A DNA stretch of 46,448 bases, taken from the NCBI GenBank assembly GCA_034716535.1, contig JAYEJW010000701.1, positions 1-46,448 of the forward strand, written 5' to 3'. Below, piece after piece: positions 41,040 to 46,448 of this stretch; within the stretch, counting starts at the first letter, position 1; every line of letters begins with the position of its first letter. The notes below the pieces were generated by a model. It saw only the letters and a program-made list of their open reading frames with translations. It was not told where the DNA came from and did no database searches. The position numbers and the translations under genes were made by a program. This stretch comes from JAYEJW01 sp034716535 (GTDB lineage: Bacteria; Pseudomonadota; Gammaproteobacteria; Chromatiales; Chromatiaceae).

Positions 41040-41684
41040 ATGAGCACACGCGATTACACGCCGATAGACAACCTGCTGGTCAACCTCGACCAGGCGGTGC
41101 GTACCCTGTTCGGAAGGCCCCAGACCACGGAACGGCCCAATCCTTCACAGGGTGCGAACGACGCCGAGCTCAGCGACCGGGAACGCAAGCACATCGCCCG
41201 GTTGATGCGCATCAACCACACCGGCGAAGTGTGTGCCCAGGCCCTCTATCAGGGCCAGGCCCTGACCGCCCGGCTCCCGGAGGTGCGCCAAAACATGGCG
41301 CGCTCCGCCCAGGAGGAGAACGATCACCTGGACTGGTGCGAGACGCGCCTCGATGAGCTCGGGGACCGCAAGAGCTTCCTGAACCCGGCCTGGTACGCCG
41401 GCTCGTTCGCCATCGGCGCCCTCGCCGGCCTGGCGGGAGACAAGTGGAGCCTGGGTTTCGTGGCGGAGACCGAGCGCCAGGTGGAAAGCCACCTGGACAG
41501 CCATCTGGCCGAGGTGCCCCTGAGCGACGAGAAGACCCGCGCCATCCTCGAACGCATGAAAGAGGACGAGATCCACCACGCGGATGTGGCCAAGGCCGCC
41601 GGGGGCGCGGAGCTTCCAGCGCCGGTCAGGCTCGCCATGCGTCTGTCCTCCAAGATCATGACCCGCACCGTCTACTGGGTGTGA
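41040..41684 (+). CDS. coq7: Demethoxyubiquinone hydroxylase Coq7
   Basis: Di-iron monooxygenase for the penultimate hydroxylation of ubiquinone, replacing UbiF. ATG 41040 gives 214 residues. Ligands: Glu63 (HTGEVCAQ), Glu93 and His96 (EENDHLDW), Glu145 (VAETERQVE), Glu177 and His180 (DEIHH). Having Coq7 plus UbiH and UbiI explains all three hydroxylations with no need of UbiF. Convergent with speD across about 70 bp. Confidence 0.95.
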   Translation: MSTRDYTPIDNLLVNLDQAVRTLFGRPQTTERPNPSQGANDAELSDRERKHIARLMRINHTGEVCAQALYQGQALTARLPEVRQNMARSAQEENDHLDWCETRLDELGDRKSFLNPAWYAGSFAIGALAGLAGDKWSLGFVAETERQVESHLDSHLAEVPLSDEKTRAILERMKEDEIHHADVAKAAGGAELPAPVRLAMRLSSKIMTRTVYWV

Positions 41685-41754
41685 AGGCCTAGGGCTGTTA
41701 CTCCGACAGGGAGGTTTTGATGGGCTCAGCAAGGCCCTTGACCTTCAGGCACCT

Positions 41755-42570
41755 TTAGAACTCCAGATTCCGGGCCAGGTTGCGGCCGTAGAAGATCTCT
41801 GCCATCTCGCGCCGCACAAGCTTGTGGATGCGCCTGTATTCCTTCTCCCCAAGATCTTTTTCCTCGACGCAGAACAGATAGTCCCCGAGCCGGAATTCCT
41901 TCACCAGCATCTTGGTATGGAACAGGTTCTCCTGGTAAACGTTCACATCCACCATTTGATATCGCTCTTTGGTGTCCCGTGACAGATAGTTCTGGATCGA
42001 GCTGATGTTGTGGTCGATGAAGTGCTTGCGCCCGTTGACGTCCCGGGTAAAGCCGCGTACCCGGTAGTCCATGATGACGATATCCGATTCCAACGAGTGA
42101 ATGAGGTAGTTCAGTGCCTTGAGGGGGGAAATGCGACCGCAGGTGGAGACGTCGATATCGGCGCGGAAGGTGCTGATTCCGCTGTCCGGGTGGCTCTCCG
42201 GGTAGGTGTGTACCGTGATGTGGCTCTTATCCAGGTGGGCCACCACCGCCGAGGGAAGAGGGCCGGGAGACTGGGTGTTGGACAATCGCTGTGCCGCCAC
42301 CGCCTCCTCCGAGATCAACATGGTGACCGACGCCCCCTGCGGGTCATAGTCCGCATGGGCAATGTTCAGAATGGTGGCCCCGATGATATTCGCCACATCG
42401 GTAAGGATGCCGGTTAGGCGCTCTGCGTTGTAGACCTCATCGATGTAGGCAATGTAGGCCTCGCGCTGCGCCTTGGAGTCCGCGTAGCACACGTCGTAGA
42501 TATTGAAGCTGAGGGTCTTGGTGAGATTGTTGAAGCCGTGAAGCTTCAGCTTCTTGAGGGGTTTCGGCAT
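41755..42570 (-). CDS. speD: S-adenosylmethionine decarboxylase proenzyme (SpeD)
   Basis: Makes decarboxylated SAM for spermidine synthesis. 271 residues from ATG 42570, preceded by AGGGAG. The pro-enzyme self-cleaves between Lys115 and Ser116 in LDKSHITVHTYPESHP to form a pyruvoyl group. The large E. coli-type form. STFRADIDVSTCGRISPL supplies the active-site cysteine. Part of the trpC-vfr-osmC-speD-coq7 neighbourhood of Pseudomonas. Confidence 0.95.
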   Translation of the reverse strand: MPKPLKKLKLHGFNNLTKTLSFNIYDVCYADSKAQREAYIAYIDEVYNAERLTGILTDVANIIGATILNIAHADYDPQGASVTMLISEEAVAAQRLSNTQSPGPLPSAVVAHLDKSHITVHTYPESHPDSGISTFRADIDVSTCGRISPLKALNYLIHSLESDIVIMDYRVRGFTRDVNGRKHFIDHNISSIQNYLSRDTKERYQMVDVNVYQENLFHTKMLVKEFRLGDYLFCVEEKDLGEKEYRRIHKLVRREMAEIFYGRNLARNLEF

Positions 42571-42663
42571 CGCAGCTCCCTGCAAACCACGAGGAGGGAG
42601 CGAAAGCTACGCGCAGCACGCCAGGATTTCAACTCCCTGAGAGCCGCGCTGCCGTGCGTCCGA

Positions 42664-44280
42664 TCAGATGCCGAGGGGAGTTGCGGCCTCGCGCCATTGC
42701 TCGTGGCCGACCTCCTGCTCCAGGATCAAGGACAAGGGGATAGGACCACGGGACAGGAGGCGATCGTGGAATGCCCGTTCGGAAAAAAGGTCACCCTCGC
42801 GCCGCGCCAGCAGCTCGCGCACCTGCCCCAGCGCCCGCCACCCGAGCACGCCGGCCAAGGCATCGCCCGGTTGCCGGGCAAGACGCACCAGGTCCGACTG
42901 GTCCGTGGCTTGAATCCCGTCCAGCCGTGAGAGGGCCTCGGCGCCTTCGACCCTGCCCAGGTGGAGGTCCAGATCCAGGAGGGCGAGGCGGATCGACCGC
43001 CGCCTCTGAAGCAGGGCATAAAGGCGATCTTCCGGCGCCAGATAGCCGACCTCGACCAGCTGCTGCCGCAGATACAGGCCCCAAGCGCCGACCAGACTAG
43101 CCCCGGCGCACAAGCGCCGCGGCAGGCGCCAGCCTTCGTCCCCCGCGGAGAAAGCGAGCAGATGAGCGCCCCCCCAGGTCCGGTCCAGGCAGCGCCCGCG
43201 CAGGACCGCCAGAGGCTCGCCTCGTCCTGCGCCCTCAGCCGCCGCGCTCAGGAAGAATGTTCCAACCCGCCCCCCCCTATCGGGAATGTAGTCCGCATCG
43301 CAGCGCAGCGGCCTCGGACACGCGGGCCGTTCGCAAAGACGCAGCGGCACCGCTGGAAGACTCACTAGGCCTTGCCCGCGGAAAAACGCGGCGAGCCCCT
43401 CACTCTCCCTGCGGCAGGCTTCCAGACGCGCGACACCCTCGACGGATCGGGCTTCCAAATGCTGCCAAATCCGATCCGGCGACAGCCCCAGCTCCGCACA
43501 ATGTTCCGTGAGATCTTTATCGACCTGATCGAGTGCCTCTAAAAGAACGCCGTGCGCCCGCTCCGAATCGAACTCCATGAAATGGCGGTGCCTGAACAGG
43601 AGCCGAAGGTGAGCCTCGCCGCAACCCAGACGCCCGCCCGCCCGCGCGCCGATCTCCCCCCGCAGGGCCTCCCCGTAAGCGGCGAGTGCGGTGCAGGCCT
43701 CATCGATCTGGGTCTCGAGCTCGCACCAGCCGTGGCAGTGCCGCCGAAGCCAGGGGCTGCGGGCGAGCTCGCGCAGATAGCATCTCCCGCGCTCCGTTTC
43801 GTCCACGGCGGCCGCCGCCAACTCGGGCGCAACGAGCTCGGCCATCGGACGCAATCGGGACAACGCAAGGCGCAGGTACTCGGGAACGGCGCCAAGCAAA
43901 GCGGCCAAGGCATCGCGAACGTCCGCGGAGGGCTGCAGCGTCAATCGGTAGATCTCCCCAACCGGCAAGTACCGCAGCGGGTCCCGATGGCGCCAATCCC
44001 GCTCCAGCAGCTCTTGATGCTCGACGCGCGCGGCGCCGAACATGAGCCGCAGATCTATCTGCCGCGAAACATCCAGGGCCGCGTAGTCCAGCTCCTCGAG
44101 GGCCACCACCAGGGTTTCGAGCCAACTGCCGAGGGCAGCGAGCTCATCATCGCTTTGCGCAGGCAACAGGCGTTCGAAGCCGCGAATATCGGATTCAACG
44201 GCCACATCCGGGTGATAGCGAAACCAGACCGAAAAAAACTCTTCGGCCAGTGCGTCGAACGCGGCGGCCGCTTCAGACAT
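42664..44280 (-). CDS. DUF885-like protein lacking the HExxH metal motif
   Basis: 538 residues from ATG 44280, translationally coupled to the osmC gene (overlap 8 bp). The C-terminal half has the DUF885 layout: a block ending VGAWGLYLRQQLVEVGYL (396-413), LDLDLHLGRV (436-443), and RLARQPGDALAGVLG...FHDRLLSRGPIPLSLI. In active relatives the region near residues 366-400 carries HEAYPGHH and a FAEGWALY glutamate; here I read RTWGGAHLLAFSAGDEGW and VGAWGLY, so the zinc His-Glu and the third ligand are absent. Probably a non-catalytic homologue. No signal peptide. Inserted between osmC and speD. Confidence 0.75.
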   Translation of the reverse strand: MSEAAAAFDALAEEFFSVWFRYHPDVAVESDIRGFERLLPAQSDDELAALGSWLETLVVALEELDYAALDVSRQIDLRLMFGAARVEHQELLERDWRHRDPLRYLPVGEIYRLTLQPSADVRDALAALLGAVPEYLRLALSRLRPMAELVAPELAAAAVDETERGRCYLRELARSPWLRRHCHGWCELETQIDEACTALAAYGEALRGEIGARAGGRLGCGEAHLRLLFRHRHFMEFDSERAHGVLLEALDQVDKDLTEHCAELGLSPDRIWQHLEARSVEGVARLEACRRESEGLAAFFRGQGLVSLPAVPLRLCERPACPRPLRCDADYIPDRGGRVGTFFLSAAAEGAGRGEPLAVLRGRCLDRTWGGAHLLAFSAGDEGWRLPRRLCAGASLVGAWGLYLRQQLVEVGYLAPEDRLYALLQRRRSIRLALLDLDLHLGRVEGAEALSRLDGIQATDQSDLVRLARQPGDALAGVLGWRALGQVRELLARREGDLFSERAFHDRLLSRGPIPLSLILEQEVGHEQWREAATPLGI

Positions 44281-44689
44281 CGCGGATCTCGAAATCGTGA
44301 CTGATCTTGGCCGTGGCACCAAGCATGATGGAGGCGGAGCAGTACTTTTCCGCACTGAGCCGAATCGCCCGCTCCACCTGTTTCTCGTTGAGATCCCGGC
44401 CGCAGACGATGAAATGGGCATGTATGCGGGTGAAGACCTTCGGCTCCCCAGCGGCACGCTCGGCCTCGAGCTCGACGACACAGTCGGTCACTGTCTGGCG
44501 CGCTTTGCGCAGGATGAGCAGGACGTCGAACTCGGTACAGCCGCCCATGCCGATGAGCAGCATCTCCATGGGCCGCACTCCGAGATTGCGCCCGCCGAAT
44601 TCCGGAGGGCCGTCCATGACGACGGCGTGTCCGCTCCCGGACTCGCCGAGCATAGCGGTGCCTTCGATCCACTTGATCCTCGCCTTCAT
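44273..44689 (-). CDS. OsmC/YhfA-like peroxiredoxin family protein
   Basis: 138 residues. Two redox cysteines, Cys51 in GMGGCTEFDV and Cys117 in EKYCSASIML, are in the OsmC positions, with RPMEMLLIG ahead of the first. Expected to reduce organic hydroperoxides, though YhfA-type members are poorly characterised. It is divergent from crp across 133 bp, as YhfA is next to crp in E. coli, and as the homologue PA0653 is beside vfr in Pseudomonas. Confidence 0.88.
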   Translation of the reverse strand: MKARIKWIEGTAMLGESGSGHAVVMDGPPEFGGRNLGVRPMEMLLIGMGGCTEFDVLLILRKARQTVTDCVVELEAERAAGEPKVFTRIHAHFIVCGRDLNEKQVERAIRLSAEKYCSASIMLGATAKISHDFEIRDV

Positions 44690-44757
44690 TTGGTCTCTCT
44701 ATTGAATACTTACCGCGAACCCAGATGCCTTTTCGGCGTAGAGGAGGCTAACATAGA

Positions 44758-44786
44758 TCGACAAGTCTCAGCAGCTTGCCTAGAAT
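44758..44786 (+). promoter_or_regulatory. Sigma-70 promoter of the crp/vfr gene
   Basis: TCGACA (-35, 5 of 6), 17-bp spacer, TAGAAT (-10, 5 of 6). Transcription would start near 44793, about 30 bases before the ATG. The best consensus promoter noticed in the window. Confidence 0.75.
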
Positions 44787-44822
44787 CATCCCTGAAAGGA
44801 ACATCAGAGCCGCCAAAGAACA

Positions 44823-45470
44823 ATGCTATTTACCCCCAAACAGGACCCTACTTGGTTGGAACCCTTTCTCGCCTATTGCCATACCAAACGTTACGACAAA
44901 CAGGTGGTATTCATACGCGAGGGGGAGCCAGCCGAGAGCCTCTACTACCTGATCGAGGGCTCCGTCACCGCCCTGATAGAGGACGAAGACCGGCGCGAGA
45001 TCGTCCTCGCCTATATCAATACCGGTGAGTTCATCGGCGAAATGGGCCTGTTCACTCCGCAAACAACGCGCAGCGTGATGGTCCGCACCCGTATCAAGTG
45101 CCGGGTCGCCGAAATCACCTACAAGCGCCTGGAGCAGTTGCTCGAGACGGAGCTGCGGGACCATGCCAAGGATCTCCTGTTCGCCATCGGGTATCAGCTC
45201 AGCCAGCGCCTGCTCCACACCAGCCGCAAGGTCGGCCATCTCGCCTTCCTCGACGTGACCGGCCGAATCGCCCGTACCCTGCTCGACCTGTGCACGCAAC
45301 CCGATGCCATGACCCACCCGGATGGAATGCAGATTCGCATCACGCGTCAGGAGATCGGGCGCATCGTCGGCTGCTCGCGGGAGATGGCCGGCCGGGTTCT
45401 GAAGAACCTGGAAGAACAGGGACTGGTGAGCGTCAAGGGCAAGACCATCGTGGTGTTCGGAACACGCTGA
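44823..45470 (+). CDS. vfr: Cyclic-AMP receptor protein family regulator (CRP/Vfr)
   Basis: 215-residue CRP-family activator. The cAMP domain has the phosphate-binding cassette GEFIGEMGLFTPQTTRSVMV, with Arg83 and Ser84 as in CRP. The helix-turn-helix is ITRQEIGRIVGCSREMAGRVL, with Arg186, Glu187 and Arg191 in the DNA-reading positions, so the TGTGA-type site is expected. It is closer to Pseudomonas Vfr than to E. coli CRP in this helix. Ribosome site is weak. Neighbours trpC and osmC are as in Pseudomonas. Confidence 0.93.
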   Translation: MLFTPKQDPTWLEPFLAYCHTKRYDKQVVFIREGEPAESLYYLIEGSVTALIEDEDRREIVLAYINTGEFIGEMGLFTPQTTRSVMVRTRIKCRVAEITYKRLEQLLETELRDHAKDLLFAIGYQLSQRLLHTSRKVGHLAFLDVTGRIARTLLDLCTQPDAMTHPDGMQIRITRQEIGRIVGCSREMAGRVLKNLEEQGLVSVKGKTIVVFGTR

Positions 45471-45518
<48 letters not shown>

Positions 45519-45522
45519 AAGA

Positions 45523-46320
45523 CTAGCCGAACAGCTCCGCGAGCATGGTCCCCGGGTCCTCGGCCCGCATGAACGCTTCGCCGACGAGGAATGCGTTGAC
45601 GCCATGCCCGCGCATCCGGGCCACGTCTTCCCTCGTGTGAATGCCGCTCTCGGTGACGAGAATGCGCTCCCTTGGTACCGATTCCAGCAGCCCGATCGTG
45701 GTCTCCAGGCTCACGTGGAAGCTGCGCAGGTCCCGGTTGTTGATACCGATGAGGCGGCCGGGCACCTGCAAGGCCCGCTCCAGCTCTTCTGCATCGTGCA
45801 CCTCCACAAGGACATCCAGATCCAGCCGGTGAGCGAGATCGCTGAGCTCCCTCAACTGGGCGTCTTCCAGACAGGCGACAATGAGCAGGATGCAATCGGC
45901 GCCGATGGCCCTCGCCTCGTAGACCTGATATTCGTCGATGATGAAGTCTTTGCGGATCACCGGCAGGTTGCAGGCCGCCCGGGCCTCCTGCAAATAGGCG
46001 TCGCTGCCCTGAAAAAAGTCCACGTCCGTGAGCACCGAGAGGCAGGCGGCGCCTCCGCGCTCGTAGCTCGCCGCGATCTCCGCCGGCCGAAAGTCCTGGC
46101 GCAGCACGCCCTTGCTGGGCGAGGCCTTCTTGATCTCGGCGATCACCGCGGGTTCCCCGGCCCCGATCTTCGCCGCCAAGGCGTCGGCAAAGCCACGGGT
46201 GGGAGCCGCCCCCTGGAGGCCGGCAGCCAGCTGCTGCAGGGGCAGGCGCTCGGCGCGGGCGGCCAGCTCCTCCACCTTGCGGCGCATGATCTTCTTTAGA
46301 ATATCCGGCGTATCTGCCAT
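45523..46320 (-). CDS. trpC: Indole-3-glycerol-phosphate synthase TrpC
   Basis: Tryptophan synthesis: ring closure of CdRP to indoleglycerol phosphate, TIM-barrel of 265 residues. Motifs: IAEIKKASPSKG with the catalytic Lys, VIRKDFIIDEYQVYEARAIGADCILLI, VEVHDAEEL, GINNRDL and TESGI. Single-function (no TrpF fused). In Pseudomonas it follows trpD; the upstream 128 bp of this window contain no recognisable gene. Confidence 0.96.
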   Translation of the reverse strand: MADTPDILKKIMRRKVEELAARAERLPLQQLAAGLQGAAPTRGFADALAAKIGAGEPAVIAEIKKASPSKGVLRQDFRPAEIAASYERGGAACLSVLTDVDFFQGSDAYLQEARAACNLPVIRKDFIIDEYQVYEARAIGADCILLIVACLEDAQLRELSDLAHRLDLDVLVEVHDAEELERALQVPGRLIGINNRDLRSFHVSLETTIGLLESVPRERILVTESGIHTREDVARMRGHGVNAFLVGEAFMRAEDPGTMLAELFG

Positions 46321-46448
46321 CGGTTGTGGTCTTTGCTCGGATCAAACAGAAAAATGTCTTCGTCCGACAGGGTCGAGCGGCGGGGGACTACCAAAGCCTT
46401 CGTCCCGCCTTCTGCGACTGGACAACCCAGTCTTGAAATTGGGGAGGA
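46321..46448. other. Edge region ahead of trpC
   Basis: 128 bp with no recognisable gene. The window ends in GGGGAGGA on the plus strand, which would be a strong ribosome site for a plus-strand gene beginning just outside; that gene cannot be seen. Confidence 0.3.

Overview
This window is a GC-rich, densely packed piece of a gammaproteobacterial chromosome. It is almost entirely core genome. No phage, transposase, integrase or CRISPR array is visible. The gene orders murA-mla, kdsD-kdsC-lptCAB-rpoN-hpf-ptsN-rapZ, ubiI-ubiH-pepP-ygfB / zapA-6S RNA-fau and trpC-crp(vfr)-osmC-speD-coq7 are classical for Gammaproteobacteria, and the last resembles Pseudomonas. A PPi-dependent phosphofructokinase linked to a proton-pumping pyrophosphatase, a DUF302 protein, HPr kinase beside rpoN and a bacteriohemerythrin suggest a Chromatiales or Ectothiorhodospiraceae-like, possibly sulfur-oxidising, lineage. 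That placement is inference.

Layout. 1-4106 (minus): truncated murA, then mlaB-C-D-E-F (retrograde phospholipid transport). 4380-9557 (plus): kdsD, kdsC, lptC, lptA, lptB (Kdo synthesis and LPS export), then rpoN. 9743-15023 (plus): hpf, ptsN, hprK, rapZ, a mannose-type EIIA, HPr and enzyme I, a regulatory phosphorelay with no sugar permease. 15219-20677: two unusual secreted low-complexity proteins (one with PEQ hexapeptide repeats, one with three PETPPW repeats) flanking a phosphohexomutase and a TerB-like protein, followed by a DUF302 protein. 20674-22985 (minus): engB, bacteriohemerythrin, moaC and a phosphodiesterase. 23082-27940 (minus): soluble pyrophosphatase, K+-independent H+-pyrophosphatase, a 67-residue protein, PPi-phosphofructokinase and a 125-residue unknown. 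28111-33996: ubiquinone hydroxylases, pepP, ygfB, then on plus a ZapB-like protein, zapA, 6S RNA and fau. 34032-38876: ilvA, rpiA, a general porin, tRNA-Gln(CUG), rpsI and rplM. 39215-46320: 2Fe-2S ferredoxin, lone GlcF-like protein, coq7, speD, a DUF885-like pseudo-peptidase, an OsmC protein, crp/vfr and trpC.

How the genes work together. The left third is envelope biogenesis: peptidoglycan precursor, LPS core sugar, LPS export and outer-membrane lipid asymmetry. The PTS-Ntr/HprK block next to rpoN is regulatory, sensing carbon and nitrogen state. The pyrophosphate block can couple glycolytic flux and membrane energisation to PPi. The right part is respiratory and biosynthetic housekeeping.

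The most interesting unexplained material is the pair of repeat proteins at 15219-16049 and 18547-19770, the metal-motif-less DUF885 homologue, and the small protein inside the pfp-hppA unit. I did not find a clearly novel defence or mobile system. Starts were chosen by Shine-Dalgarno sites and family length; all functional calls rest on motif recognition by eye.
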